A stretch of DNA of 64,000 bases from Mesorhizobium_K sp040049215 (GCF_040049215.1 NZ_JBDZDN010000001.1:248001-312000), one strand, 5' to 3'; numbered from the stretch's first letter, positions 16,505 to 25,130 are shown. The notes: generated by a model from the sequence alone, not told the origin. Made by a program: numbers and translations.

Positions 16505-17561
16505 CGTGCCTTCCATGCAGCGCACAAAGCTCGCGCCCGACTATGAGATTTCCTGCGTCATCCGCGGCGGCTGGCAGCTCGCCAGCGGACACGGCGCGGT
16601 GAAGAGCGACGATCCGGTGGCCGATATGATCGCCTTCGCCGACGCCGGCATAACCACCTTCGACTGCGCCGACATCTACACAGGCGTCGAGGAGCTTATC
16701 GGCCGCTTCCGACTGCACTATCGCGAGTTGCGCGGTGAGGACGCGCTGGCGCGCATCAAGGTGCACACCAAGTTCGTGCCCGACCTCGACGTCCTGAAGC
16801 GCATCACCAAGAGCTACGTCGAAGGCGTGATCGACCAGTCGCTGCGGCGGCTGAAGCTGGAACGCCTCGACCTCGTGCAGTTCCACTGGTGGGACTATGC
16901 CGCGCCGATGTGGCTGGAGACCGCCCAGTGGCTAAACGAGCTCAGGCTCGCGGGTAAGATCCACAAGGTCAGCGCCACCAATTTCGACACCGACCGCATG
17001 CTGCTCATGGTGCGCGGCGGCGTTCCGCTGACCTCGATGCAGGTGCAGTACTCGCTGCTCGACGCCAGGCCAGCCAAGCGCATGGCCGAGGCAGCCATCG
17101 CAAACGGCGTCGCGCTGTTCTGCTACGGCACCGTGGCGGGCGGCTTCCTCGGCGACCGCTGGCTCGGCCAACCGGAGCCGCAAGACTTCGAAAACCGCTC
17201 GCTGATCAAATACAAGCTCATCATCGACGATATTGGCGGCTGGGATTTCTTCCAGGCGCTGCTTAAGGCGCTGCGAGGGATCGCCGACCGGCACGGCGTC
17301 GACATCGCCACCATCGCCAGTGCGGCAATGCTGCCGAAGAAGGCCGTGGCGGCCGTCATCGTCGGCGCGCGCAACCGCTCACACCTCGCCTCCAACCTCG
17401 CCATATCGAGCGTTTCGCTGACCGCGCAGGATCAGGCCGAGATCGACGCCGTACTGGCGCAGGCGAACGAGCTCGACGGCGACGTCTACACGCTGGAACG
17501 TGATCGCGACGGCCGCCACGGCCAGATCATGAAATACAATCTGAACAAGGGAGCCGCCTGA
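16497..17561 (+). CDS. aldo/keto reductase
   Basis: A 354-residue aldo/keto reductase with the full tetrad: Asp and Tyr in TTFDCADIYTGVEELIGRF, Lys in VHTKFVPDLD and His in LVQFHWWDYAAP. The QFHWW motif is shared with the reductase domain of the AKR-RidA fusion at 10393-11859, so the two look like paralogues acting on related substrates. Here no RidA domain is attached; the partner gene is TIGR04076 instead. Confidence 0.88.
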   Translation: MTDVPSMQRTKLAPDYEISCVIRGGWQLASGHGAVKSDDPVADMIAFADAGITTFDCADIYTGVEELIGRFRLHYRELRGEDALARIKVHTKFVPDLDVLKRITKSYVEGVIDQSLRRLKLERLDLVQFHWWDYAAPMWLETAQWLNELRLAGKIHKVSATNFDTDRMLLMVRGGVPLTSMQVQYSLLDARPAKRMAEAAIANGVALFCYGTVAGGFLGDRWLGQPEPQDFENRSLIKYKLIIDDIGGWDFFQALLKALRGIADRHGVDIATIASAAMLPKKAVAAVIVGARNRSHLASNLAISSVSLTAQDQAEIDAVLAQANELDGDVYTLERDRDGRHGQIMKYNLNKGAA

Positions 17562-17633
17562 ACTCCACGATTTCAACGCCTGACAACAACCGAAGCCGCT
17601 CCGGGAGAGCGTCGAAACCAAAAAGGGGAATGC

Positions 17634-18896
17634 ATGATGAAAAAACTTCTGCTCGCTTCAACGCTGCTCGCAACGGCGTTCGCGCTGCCCGCCGCCGCGC
17701 AAGACTGCAACGTGACCGTGGGCGTCGTCATGGAACTGACCGGACCGGCCGGCGCCTACGGCCAGGCCGGCGCCAAGTCGGTCGAGATGGCGTTCCGCGA
17801 CTTCAACGAGGCCAGCAGCGCCGATGGCTGCAAGCTGTCCACCGATACGCGCGACAGCCAGAGCCAGGGCACGGTCGCCGTCGACCAGGCGACGCAGCTC
17901 GTCAACATCAAGAAGGTGCCCGTCATCATCGGCGGCATCATCTCCTCGGTGTCGATCCCGATCCTGACCTCGGTGACCGCGCCGGCCGGCGTCGTGCAGG
18001 TCTCGCCCGCTTCCTCCTCGCCTACGCTGACGGCGCTCGGCCGCGAGGGCAAGACCAACGGCGTCTTCTTCCGCACCATCACGTCGGACGCGCTGCAGGG
18101 CACGGCAGCGGCGAAATACGCCATCGACCAGGGCCTGAAGAAGCTCGCCATCATCCACGTCAACAACGACTTCGGCGTCAACATGGTGCGCGAGTTCGCC
18201 GCCGCCTTCGAGAAGCTCGGCGGCACGATCACGTCGACGACGCCGTACAACGAGAAGCAGGCGAGCTATTCTTCCGAAGCCAGCGCTGCCATGTCCGGCG
18301 AGCCAGAGGCGCTCTACCTCGTCAGCTACCCGGTCGACGGCGCGACGATCGCCCGCGCCTGGATTTCCGGCGGCGGACCGGCGAAGTTCCTGCTCAACGA
18401 CGGCATGAACTCGCAGGAGTTCGTCGACGCAGTCGGCGCGCAGTATCTGAACGAAGCGTTCGGCACCTCGTCGGGCACTTCGAAGACCGCCTCGACCGAC
18501 TATTTCTACGGCGCCTACGAAGCCTTCTCCGGCGGCATCAAGCCGGACGCGCCGGCCGCCGACCGCTCCTACGACGCGGGCGCCATCGTTGCGCTGGCGA
18601 TCGCCAAGGCCGGCAGCGGCGACGCTGCCAAGATCAAGGCGGCCATCCCCGAAGTGGTAGCTGCCGGCGGTGAGCCGATCCCTGCCGGCAAGGACGGGTT
18701 CGCAAAGGCGCTCGGCCTGATCAAGGAAGGCAAGCCGATCAAATATGAAGGCGTCATCGGTCCGATCAGCTTCGACCAGTATGGCGACATCACCGGCCCG
18801 TTCCGCCTCTGGAAGATCACCGACGGCGCGGTGACGACGGTCGGCGAGATGAGCGCCGAGGATGTCGTCAACCTCAAGGCCGAACTGGCCAAATAG
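17634..18896 (+). CDS. branched-chain amino acid-type ABC transporter substrate-binding protein
   Basis: A 420-residue periplasmic binding protein of the LivK/Peripla_BP_6 class. The signal peptide is MMKKLLLASTLLATAFALPAA, with cleavage expected after AAAQ-type residues near position 23. The mature part begins DCNVTVGVVMELTGPAGAYGQ, typical of the family. AAGGGGA precedes the ATG; 17637 is an equally possible start. No other binding protein accompanies the divergent LivGFHM genes, so this is most likely their partner. A terminator follows. Confidence 0.9.
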   Translation: MMKKLLLASTLLATAFALPAAAQDCNVTVGVVMELTGPAGAYGQAGAKSVEMAFRDFNEASSADGCKLSTDTRDSQSQGTVAVDQATQLVNIKKVPVIIGGIISSVSIPILTSVTAPAGVVQVSPASSSPTLTALGREGKTNGVFFRTITSDALQGTAAAKYAIDQGLKKLAIIHVNNDFGVNMVREFAAAFEKLGGTITSTTPYNEKQASYSSEASAAMSGEPEALYLVSYPVDGATIARAWISGGGPAKFLLNDGMNSQEFVDAVGAQYLNEAFGTSSGTSKTASTDYFYGAYEAFSGGIKPDAPAADRSYDAGAIVALAIAKAGSGDAAKIKAAIPEVVAAGGEPIPAGKDGFAKALGLIKEGKPIKYEGVIGPISFDQYGDITGPFRLWKITDGAVTTVGEMSAEDVVNLKAELAK

Positions 18897-18917
18897 GTCC
18901 AGTCGAGCGCATAAGTG

Positions 18918-18947
18918 GCCGGCCGTCCGAAAGGGCGGCCGGCTTTT
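18918..18947 (+). terminator. rho-independent terminator after the livK-type gene
   Basis: An 11-bp stem (one G-T wobble) of GCCGGCCGTCC and GGGCGGCCGGC encloses a GAAA tetraloop and is followed by TTTT. It lies 22 nt past the binding-protein stop and separates it from the convergent flavin reductase gene. The T-run is on the plus strand only. Confidence 0.85.
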
Positions 18948-18951
18948 CCGT

Positions 18952-19470
18952 TCAGCTGTCGAAGCGGGTCGGCCGGTAGGCGCCGCGCCAGTAGAGCAGC
19001 GCCTCGCCCTTGTCGTCGGTGCGCACCGCCGCGACCGAACCGACGATGATCGAGTGCGAGCCGCGGTCTATCATCTCGTCCAGCCGGCAGTCGAACACCG
19101 CCGTCGCGCCTTTCAGCAGCGACGCGCCCGTCTCCAGGGTGAACCACTCGGCGCCGGCATAGCGATCGGCGCCCTTGATCCCGCCGAAGCCGGAAAAGCG
19201 CTCCGCCACCGGCTGGTGGTCGGCGGCCAGCGAACTCACCCCGAAATGGCCGTAGCGCTCGATCACCGGCCAGGTCGATGACGACCTGTTGACGCAGGCG
19301 ATCACCGTTGGCGGATTGGCCGACAGCGACACCATCGAGATCACCACGAGGCCGGTGCGGTCGTCGCCGACGCCGGCGGTGATGACGCTGACGTTGCCGA
19401 CGATCATGCGCATGGCCGCGCGGAAGTCGGCGACGTCGACCACCGCTCCCTGCAATGCGGCTTTGGTCAT
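18952..19470 (-). CDS. flavin reductase family protein
   Basis: A 172-residue FMN-binding split-barrel reductase. Segments typical of the family are FRAAMRMIVGNVSVITAG, MVSLSANPPTVIACVNRSSSTWPVI and FGVSSLAADHQPVAERF. The ATG at 19470 has AGGTGA upstream; a GTG at 19479 is alternative. It follows the luciferase-like monooxygenase gene with no gap, so it most likely supplies reduced FMN to it and perhaps to the second monooxygenase at 21723-22814. Confidence 0.9.
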   Translation of the reverse strand: MTKAALQGAVVDVADFRAAMRMIVGNVSVITAGVGDDRTGLVVISMVSLSANPPTVIACVNRSSSTWPVIERYGHFGVSSLAADHQPVAERFSGFGGIKGADRYAGAEWFTLETGASLLKGATAVFDCRLDEMIDRGSHSIIVGSVAAVRTDDKGEALLYWRGAYRPTRFDS

Positions 19471-19479
19471 GCCGGTCAC

Positions 19480-20604
19480 CTATGCGGCCGCGGCCGAGAT
19501 CGGCAGGGGCATGCGGATGCCGCGCTGCTCGAGAAGCGGCAGCACGTTGTCCCTGAAATAAGGGAACTCCTCGACATAGTCGACGAAGGACAGCGTCGTG
19601 CCGCGGAAACCTGCGGCGTGCAGCGAGGCGATGCCGTCGGCCACCTGGTCCGGCGTGCCGGTCAGCGGGAAACCCCCATGCCCTGCCGCCATGCGGTCGC
19701 GGATCAGCGCCAGCAGGTCGTGCGGGAAGGATTGCGCATGGGCGAACTGCAGGCGGACCAGATTGTCCACCGCCGCCCAGTCGGCGTTGTCCTGGCCGAA
19801 ATGCTGGAGATAGTTCTTAGCCTCCTTCTCGGTCGGGCGGCAGACGACGTGGCTGAAGGTCAGCACGTCGACGTCGCGGCCGGCGGCTTTGCCTTGCGCT
19901 TTGAGCGCCGCGATCTCGTCCTTGGAGCGGTCGAGGTCGATCGCCGGGGTGAACAGGAAGTCGGCGTTGCGCACCGCGAACTTGCGCCCCTCTTCCGAGC
20001 CGGCGGCGTTGAGGATGGGCAGCGGTGTGGACGGGCGCGGATCGCCGAGAACGTTCTTCAGCTGGAAGAATTTTCCGTCCCAGTCGAAGGCCTCGTCGCC
20101 GCTCCACAACGCCTTGACGATATCGAACCACTCCTGAGCGTAGCTGTAGCGCGTCTCGTGATCGTCGGGCAGCGTGAGGCCCAGCGCCTCGTATTCCGGC
20201 TTGTTCCAGCCGGCGACGATGTTGAGGCCGATGCGGCCGCCGCTGATCTGGTCGATGGTGGCAAGCTGCTTGGCGACGACGACGGGATGGTTCGCCGCCG
20301 TATGGGTGGTGGCGAAGACGGTTATGTCCTTGGTGTGGGCCAACAGCCCGGCCGCCCAGGTGATGGTCTCGAGCACGCTGCCGTGGAAGTTGGTCTCGCC
20401 GCCATAACCGATCCAGCGGGCGATCGGCAGCATGAAGTCGATGCCGGCGTCATCGAGCAGTTTTGCGAGCCTGAGATTGTTGTCCCAGGTGCTCTTCCAG
20501 CGCTCCGGCAGCTTGGTGACGGTCATGCCGCCCGAACAGTTGGAGGCGAATGTGCCGAGCAGGAATTGGTCACGATTGAACATGCTGTTGCGTGGCGAAA
20601 CCAT
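19480..20604 (-). CDS. LLM class flavin-dependent monooxygenase
   Basis: A 374-residue luciferase-like TIM-barrel protein. It contains RWIGYGGETNFHGSVLETITWAAGLLAHT, ATTHTAANHPVVVAKQLATIDQISGGRIGLNIVAGWNKPEYEALG and a C-terminal PLTGTPDQVADGIASL segment, as in RutA, SfnG and alkanesulfonate monooxygenases. GAGGAG sits 6 nt before the ATG. With the flavin reductase it forms a two-component monooxygenase. The substrate (a heterocycle, sulfone or amine) cannot be read from sequence. Confidence 0.9.
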   Translation of the reverse strand: MVSPRNSMFNRDQFLLGTFASNCSGGMTVTKLPERWKSTWDNNLRLAKLLDDAGIDFMLPIARWIGYGGETNFHGSVLETITWAAGLLAHTKDITVFATTHTAANHPVVVAKQLATIDQISGGRIGLNIVAGWNKPEYEALGLTLPDDHETRYSYAQEWFDIVKALWSGDEAFDWDGKFFQLKNVLGDPRPSTPLPILNAAGSEEGRKFAVRNADFLFTPAIDLDRSKDEIAALKAQGKAAGRDVDVLTFSHVVCRPTEKEAKNYLQHFGQDNADWAAVDNLVRLQFAHAQSFPHDLLALIRDRMAAGHGGFPLTGTPDQVADGIASLHAAGFRGTTLSFVDYVEEFPYFRDNVLPLLEQRGIRMPLPISAAAA

Positions 20605-20621
20605 CGCGTTCTCCTCTTGGA

Positions 20622-20660
20622 TTGAACCCCGGTATTTTCTGATTTATTTTATGATAGAAA
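20622..20660 (+). promoter_or_regulatory. candidate promoter and operator for the MarR-like gene
   Basis: TTGAAC at 20622-20627 and TATTTT at 20645-20650 are 17 bp apart and could be -35/-10 elements. They overlap an interrupted inverted repeat TTTCT (20636-20640) / AGAAA (20656-20660) in an AT-rich patch between the divergent LLM monooxygenase and regulator genes. Control of both genes by the MarR-like protein is inferred. Confidence 0.4.
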
Positions 20661-20723
20661 GTCTATTTGAAAATCGAGATGGACGCAAGCCGGCCCCTGA
20701 TGCAGTTTCGTGGTGGAGGTTCC

Positions 20724-21317
20724 ATGCCCAACCGCAGTCAGCCCGAGACGCCGAAATCGCTCGACCGGTCCTGGCATCTTGCCCGGACACCGGAGGAGAT
20801 GGACGTCGCCGACATCGAATACGCGCTGATCCGCTGCTTCGAGGCCTTCGGGCACTGGCAGGCCGAATGCCTTGCGTCGGTGGCCGAGTTCTCAGCGAGC
20901 GGGCCGGAGAATGCACTGCTTCACATGATCCGCGCCAACGACCGTCCGAAGAGCGTGCGCGACCTCGCCCACATGGCCAACAGGCAGGACATTCCCAACA
21001 TCCAGTACAGCCTGCGCAAGCTGATCAAGGGCGGGCTCGTGGCGAAGAGCGGCAGCGGGCGCTCGGGCGTGACCTATGAGACGACACAACTCGGGCGCAA
21101 CGTCTGCGACCGTTATGCCGACGTGCGGGCCGGCCTGCTCATCGATTCCGTCGGGCGGCTACCGGAGCTGGCGAAGCGGCTGCCGGACGCCGCGCATACG
21201 CTCGACCTGATGACCGGCATCTATGAACAGGCGGCGCGCCAGGCCGCCACCCACCGGCACAGGCCGGGCCGTTTCGGCGCGGAGCCGCCGACCAAATCAT
21301 CGCAGAGGAGGAAATGA
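20724..21317 (+). CDS. MarR-like winged-helix transcriptional regulator
   Basis: A 197-residue DNA-binding protein. The winged helix lies at about residues 60-130 and reads RPKSVRDLAHMANRQDIPNIQYSLRKLIKGGLVAKSGSG. The ATG at 20724 follows GGAGG at 4 nt; upstream in-frame codons at 20667 (TTG), 20679 and 20700 have no ribosome-binding site. It is divergent from the LLM monooxygenase and overlaps the cupin gene by 4 nt. Likely local regulator of the monooxygenase cluster. Confidence 0.8.
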   Translation: MPNRSQPETPKSLDRSWHLARTPEEMDVADIEYALIRCFEAFGHWQAECLASVAEFSASGPENALLHMIRANDRPKSVRDLAHMANRQDIPNIQYSLRKLIKGGLVAKSGSGRSGVTYETTQLGRNVCDRYADVRAGLLIDSVGRLPELAKRLPDAAHTLDLMTGIYEQAARQAATHRHRPGRFGAEPPTKSSQRRK

Positions 21318-21718
21318 GGATGTCTCCGACCTTGAGGGTGGCGGTTACAGCGTTCGCCGTCATGCTCGTCCCGGCTCCGACGCTGGCCAAGGAGTCGCCG
21401 CCCGGCATCAAACGCACGCCGCTGCAAGCGATCGAGTTTCCTGACGGCTACAAGACGGTCACCGGGCTTGCCGAAATCGCGCCGGGAGGCGCGTCCGGCG
21501 CGCATACACATCCAGGCATAGAGACCGGCTACGTACTCGAGGGCGAGGTGCAGATGATCGTCGAGGGGCAGCCCGACCGCACGCTCAAGGCCGGCGATTC
21601 CTACATGATCCCGGCCGGCGCCAAGCATGACGTGAAGAGTATCGGCAGCGTGCCGGCCAAGGCGGTCAGCGTGTTCGTGGTGGACAAGTCGAAGCCGCTG
21701 GCGAGCCCGGCGAAGTAG
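21314..21718 (+). CDS. secreted cupin domain protein
   Basis: A 134-residue cupin with an N-terminal signal peptide (RVAVTAFAVMLVPAPTLAKE; cleavage expected around residue 25). Cupin motif 1 is AHTHPGIETGYVLEGE and motif 2 is MIPAGAKHDVKS, giving two or three histidine ligands and one glutamate. The start overlaps the regulator stop. Export sets it apart from the cytoplasmic cupin at 3894. Function unknown; a role in handling an extracytoplasmic ligand is possible. Confidence 0.82.
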   Translation: MRMSPTLRVAVTAFAVMLVPAPTLAKESPPGIKRTPLQAIEFPDGYKTVTGLAEIAPGGASGAHTHPGIETGYVLEGEVQMIVEGQPDRTLKAGDSYMIPAGAKHDVKSIGSVPAKAVSVFVVDKSKPLASPAK

Positions 21719-21722
21719 CCCC

Positions 21723-22814
21723 CTACTCCCTGTACCCCGCTTCCTTCAGCAGCGGCAGCACGCGGTCGCAGAAGTAGGGCAGTTCCTGCGTGTAGTTGAC
21801 GAAGGACAGCGCGATGCCTTCGTAGCTCTGGTTCGCGATGGCGATCATCTCGTCCGCGATCTTCTCCGGCGTGCCGACCAGCGGATAGGTCCCCGCCCCG
21901 CCGGCGAAACGCTGGCGGTAGCGGTCATAGGCATGCGCGTCGTGCGACTGCGAAAACTCCTTCTTGCCCGCCATATGCACATCGACCGCGGCGTGATCCG
22001 CCATCGTCACCGCGTAGCGCGTGTAATAGGCCTCCGCCTCCTCTACCGTCTCGCGGCAGACGACATGCGCGACGGTGTAGCAGCCGACCGTGCGACCAGC
22101 CTTGTCGGCGCGTTCGCTAATGTCGGCGACGTGTTTTCCGGCGTCGGCGATCTCGGAGAAGGTCGTGAAAAGATAGTCGCAATGGGCGGAAGCGAAGTCG
22201 CGCCCCGGTCCGCCGAAGGCGGCGTTCATCGTCACCGGGCGCGGTGACTGCAGGCTCGCCGGCCGGCTGACCGCTTCCTTGAGGTGATAGTAGGTTCCAT
22301 CGTAATCGATCGGTTCGTCGGAGGCGTAGAGCTTTTCGACGATCTCGATCCATTCGGCAGCCTGGTCATAGCCCTTCTCGACCAGCGGCGTGCCGAACAT
22401 GCCGAACTCCTTGGGATTCCAGCCGCAGACGATGTTCAAGCCCGCGCGCCCGTGGCTGATGTGGTCGACGGTCGCCAAAGCCTTGGCCGCATAGAGCGGA
22501 TGCACCAGCGGCACATGCACGGTCATGAACAGGCCGATGCGCTCGGTCGCCGCCGCCAGACCCGCCGCCCATGTGAAGGTCTCGAAGGAATGTTCGCGCA
22601 CGCGGTTCTTGCCGCCAAAGCCGCGCCAGCGCGCGATCGGCAAGAAGAAGTCCAGCCCGGCACGGTCGGCGATCTGCGCGGCGGTCAGGTTGTCGTCCCA
22701 GCTTGCCAGCCAGCGTTCCGGCACATCGGTGATCGCAAGCCCGCCATCGGCGTTTGCCGAAAAGACGCCGAGCTTCAGTTTGTTTCGACCCTTCAGAGGG
22801 TGCTGCTTGTTCAT
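21723..22814 (-). CDS. LLM class flavin-dependent monooxygenase
   Basis: A 363-residue luciferase-like monooxygenase related to the one at 19480-20604. Shared segments are LDFFLPIARWRGFGGKN, SFETFTWAAGLAAATERIGLF, LATVDHISHGRAGLNIVCGWNPKEFGMFG and YPLVGTPEKIADEMIAIA. GGGAGG lies 6 nt before the ATG at 22814; the open frame upstream of that is not gene-like. It ends convergently, 4 nt from the cupin gene. It lacks its own flavin reductase and probably shares the one at 18952. Confidence 0.9.
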   Translation of the reverse strand: MNKQHPLKGRNKLKLGVFSANADGGLAITDVPERWLASWDDNLTAAQIADRAGLDFFLPIARWRGFGGKNRVREHSFETFTWAAGLAAATERIGLFMTVHVPLVHPLYAAKALATVDHISHGRAGLNIVCGWNPKEFGMFGTPLVEKGYDQAAEWIEIVEKLYASDEPIDYDGTYYHLKEAVSRPASLQSPRPVTMNAAFGGPGRDFASAHCDYLFTTFSEIADAGKHVADISERADKAGRTVGCYTVAHVVCRETVEEAEAYYTRYAVTMADHAAVDVHMAGKKEFSQSHDAHAYDRYRQRFAGGAGTYPLVGTPEKIADEMIAIANQSYEGIALSFVNYTQELPYFCDRVLPLLKEAGYRE

Positions 22815-22857
22815 GCTGGTCCTCCCGACCAGCCGCACGCTACGGTGGCAGGAGAAT

Positions 22858-22873
22858 ATTTCAAGCCTGAAAT
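22858..22873. promoter_or_regulatory. inverted repeat between the divergent LLM monooxygenase and aldolase genes
   Basis: ATTTCAAGCCTGAAAT is a 6-bp inverted repeat (ATTTCA/TGAAAT) around AGCC, 44 nt upstream of the monooxygenase start and 62 nt upstream of the aldolase start. A related palindrome, TTTAAGCTTAAA, lies just past the aldolase gene. The position suits an operator for both genes; the regulator is unknown. Confidence 0.4.
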
Positions 22874-22935
22874 AGCGCGGCGCTTCGCATGGCGGATATT
22901 TGCCGCTATGCCTTGGCACTTCTGTGGGAGGAAGC

Positions 22936-23727
22936 ATGAAAGATTTTTGCGCTAACGCCGTCGCCGGCGTCCGCCTGATCGGAACCTTCGCCGAGATTCC
23001 GCATCCGGTCGCCATCGAGGTGATGGCGCAGGCGAAGCCCGATTTTATCTGCATCGACTGGGAGCACGGGCAGATCGCGCGCGACACGATCGAAAACCTG
23101 GTCAGGGCCTGTGACGTGCATGGTGTGCCGACGATGGTGCGCGTGCCCGGCCATGCGCCGGAAGCGATCGCGGCGGCGCTCGACAGCGGCGCGCGCGGCA
23201 TCCTCGTGCCGCGCGTCTCGACTGCCACGCAAGCCGCGGCGGCGGTGAAGGCCTCGCGCTACCCACCGCTGGGCGAGCGCGGCGTCGGCCCCGGCCGCGC
23301 CGCCGGCTACGGCTACCGCATCTTCGATTACCTCGCCGAGGCCAACCAATCGATCGTCGTCGCCGTGCAGGTCGAGACCGCCGAGGGTCTGGCCAATGTC
23401 GACGCCATCGCCGCGACCGCGGGCGTCGACGTGGTCCTCGTCGGTCCGGGTGATCTCTCCGTCTCGCTCGACGCCTACCGTCCGGAGAGCGCACAAAAAC
23501 TCGCAAAGGCGATCGGGAAGATCATCGCGACAACACTGAAGCACGGCAAGACATCAGGCATCTTCTGCGGCAGGCCGGATGACGTCGCCGCATGGGCCGC
23601 AAAAGGCGTGAGCTTCTTCATCCTTGCCAGCGACACGATGTTTCTCGGCGCGGCCACTGCTTCCGGCCTTGCCGATGCCCGCAAGGCGCTGAAACCCGCC
23701 AAAGGCAAGCGAAGCGCTCACATATAA
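22936..23727 (+). CDS. HpcH/HpaI aldolase/citrate lyase family protein
   Basis: A 263-residue class II (metal-dependent) pyruvate-type aldolase. Family segments are FICIDWEHGQIARDTIENLV, SRYPPLGERGVGPGRAAGYGY, VAVQVETAEGLANVDAI with the metal-ligand glutamate, and VLVGPGDLSVSL with the metal-ligand aspartate. GGAGG precedes the ATG at 22936; an upstream codon at 22900 has no ribosome-binding site. It would cleave or form a 4-hydroxy-2-oxo acid. The link to the LLM monooxygenases is by location only. Confidence 0.9.
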   Translation: MKDFCANAVAGVRLIGTFAEIPHPVAIEVMAQAKPDFICIDWEHGQIARDTIENLVRACDVHGVPTMVRVPGHAPEAIAAALDSGARGILVPRVSTATQAAAAVKASRYPPLGERGVGPGRAAGYGYRIFDYLAEANQSIVVAVQVETAEGLANVDAIAATAGVDVVLVGPGDLSVSLDAYRPESAQKLAKAIGKIIATTLKHGKTSGIFCGRPDDVAAWAAKGVSFFILASDTMFLGAATASGLADARKALKPAKGKRSAHI

Positions 23728-23730
23728 TTA

Positions 23731-23742
23731 TTTAAGCTTAAA
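23731..23742. promoter_or_regulatory. perfect palindrome upstream of the aminotransferase operon
   Basis: TTTAAGCTTAAA is a perfect 12-bp palindrome immediately after the aldolase stop, in an AT-rich patch. It resembles the inverted repeat at 22858-22873 (shared TTT, AAGC, AAA spacing) and lies just upstream of a candidate promoter. Operator role inferred. Confidence 0.35.
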
Positions 23743-23751
23743 ACTTTTGCC

Positions 23752-23779
23752 TTGAAAAGCACTGTGCTTCGGATAGCAT
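23752..23779 (+). promoter_or_regulatory. candidate sigma-70-type promoter for the aminotransferase/ABC operon
   Basis: TTGAAA (23752-23757) and TAGCAT (23774-23779) are separated by 16 bp, about 150 nt upstream of the aminotransferase coding start. The rest of the 23728-23924 gap shows no gene. Weak evidence based on motif resemblance. Confidence 0.3.
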
Positions 23780-23924
23780 CGCCTCTACAACTCGCGTGAG
23801 ACATCGGCCCCGGACATGGCTTGGGGCGGTCGCACGCGGTGTAACCTGAAGCGATTCCAGCAAAAGTGTTCGGCGGTCTTGCGTCTGGAATTGCGTGTAG
23901 TTCGTGTGCGCAAAGGGTCCGGTC

Positions 23925-25130
23925 TTGTCGTTCCTGCCACCGCAATCGTCATCTTCGGCGAAAGCCAGATACGCTTTCGACGGCATCCGCGCCCAAATCC
24001 GCGACCTGCACACCGAGACCATCGCCAACCTCGCTTTGCGCGCCCGCGAGATCGGCGACGTCATCGCACTCTGGTACGGCGAAGGCGATCTGGTGACGCC
24101 GGCCTTCATCCGCGACGCCGCCAAGGCGGCTTTCGACGAGGGGCTGACCTTCTACATCCCCAACATGCGCGGCTATCCGCCGCTTAACGAGGCGCTGTCG
24201 GACTACCAGACGCGGCTGCACGGCCAGCCGATCCCGGTCGCGCGCACCACGGTGACGCCTGGAGGCATGCAGGCGGTCTACATGGCGCTTGAGCTCATCG
24301 TCGATGTCGGCACCAACGTCGTCTATGTCGCGCCGCAATGGCCGAACATCCACAACGCTATCCATCTGATCGGCGGCGAGCCGCGCCCCTTCGCGCTCGA
24401 TTTCGACGGCGACTGGAAACTCGATCTCGACCGGCTGTTCGCCACCTGCGACGCGCGCACGCGCGCCATCTTCCTCTCCACGCCGTCGAACCCGACCGGC
24501 TGGACGGCGACGCGCGCCGAAATGGAGGCACTACTCGACTTCAGCCGCCGCACCGGCATCTGGATCATCTCCGATGAGGTCTACAACCGCCTCTATTTTG
24601 ACGGCGGCGTTGCGCCTTCCATTCTTCAGGTCGCCGAGGACGGCGACCGCGTGCTCTCGGTCAACAGCTTCTCGAAAGCATGGGCGATGACCGGCTGGCG
24701 CGTCGGCTGGCTGACGCATCCCTCTGGTATCGCCGACCAGCTCGGCGCGATGACGCAATACATCAACAGCGGCACGGCAGGGCCCATCCAGGCTGGTGCG
24801 GCCGCCGCCCTCACGCAGGGCGAGCCGTTGGTCGAGGAAATCCGGCAGCGCATCAGGACCGGCCTCGACCTCGCCTATGACAGGCTCGCGCAGATACCGG
24901 ATATCGTGCTGCCCAAAAAACCACGCGGCGGCATGTACACCTTCTTCGCCATGCAGGGCGAAAGCGATTCCCGCCTGCTCTGCGCCGACATTCTCGAAAA
25001 GGCGCATGTTGGGCTGGCGCCCGGCTACCTGTTCGGCAGTTCGGCAAACGCCTTTGTCAGGATGTGCGTCTACCGCGACGCCGGCCAGATCGAAATCGCG
25101 CTCGAGCGCATGCTCGCCATGAAGAATTGA
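23925..25130 (+). CDS. pyridoxal phosphate-dependent aminotransferase, class I/II
   Basis: A fold-type I aminotransferase of about 401 residues. Key elements are TPGGMQAVYMALELIV, the STPSNPTGW motif, SDEVYNRLYFDGG with the PLP-binding aspartate and tyrosine, SFSKAWAMTGWRVGW with the Schiff-base lysine, and the substrate-carboxylate arginine in NAFVRMCVYR. The start is uncertain: TTG at 23925 has AAAGGG 7 nt upstream and gives SFLPPQ at the N-terminus; GTG at 23904 would add seven residues. The nearby amino-acid ABC genes suggest an imported amino compound as substrate. Confidence 0.88.
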   Translation: MSFLPPQSSSSAKARYAFDGIRAQIRDLHTETIANLALRAREIGDVIALWYGEGDLVTPAFIRDAAKAAFDEGLTFYIPNMRGYPPLNEALSDYQTRLHGQPIPVARTTVTPGGMQAVYMALELIVDVGTNVVYVAPQWPNIHNAIHLIGGEPRPFALDFDGDWKLDLDRLFATCDARTRAIFLSTPSNPTGWTATRAEMEALLDFSRRTGIWIISDEVYNRLYFDGGVAPSILQVAEDGDRVLSVNSFSKAWAMTGWRVGWLTHPSGIADQLGAMTQYINSGTAGPIQAGAAAALTQGEPLVEEIRQRIRTGLDLAYDRLAQIPDIVLPKKPRGGMYTFFAMQGESDSRLLCADILEKAHVGLAPGYLFGSSANAFVRMCVYRDAGQIEIALERMLAMKN

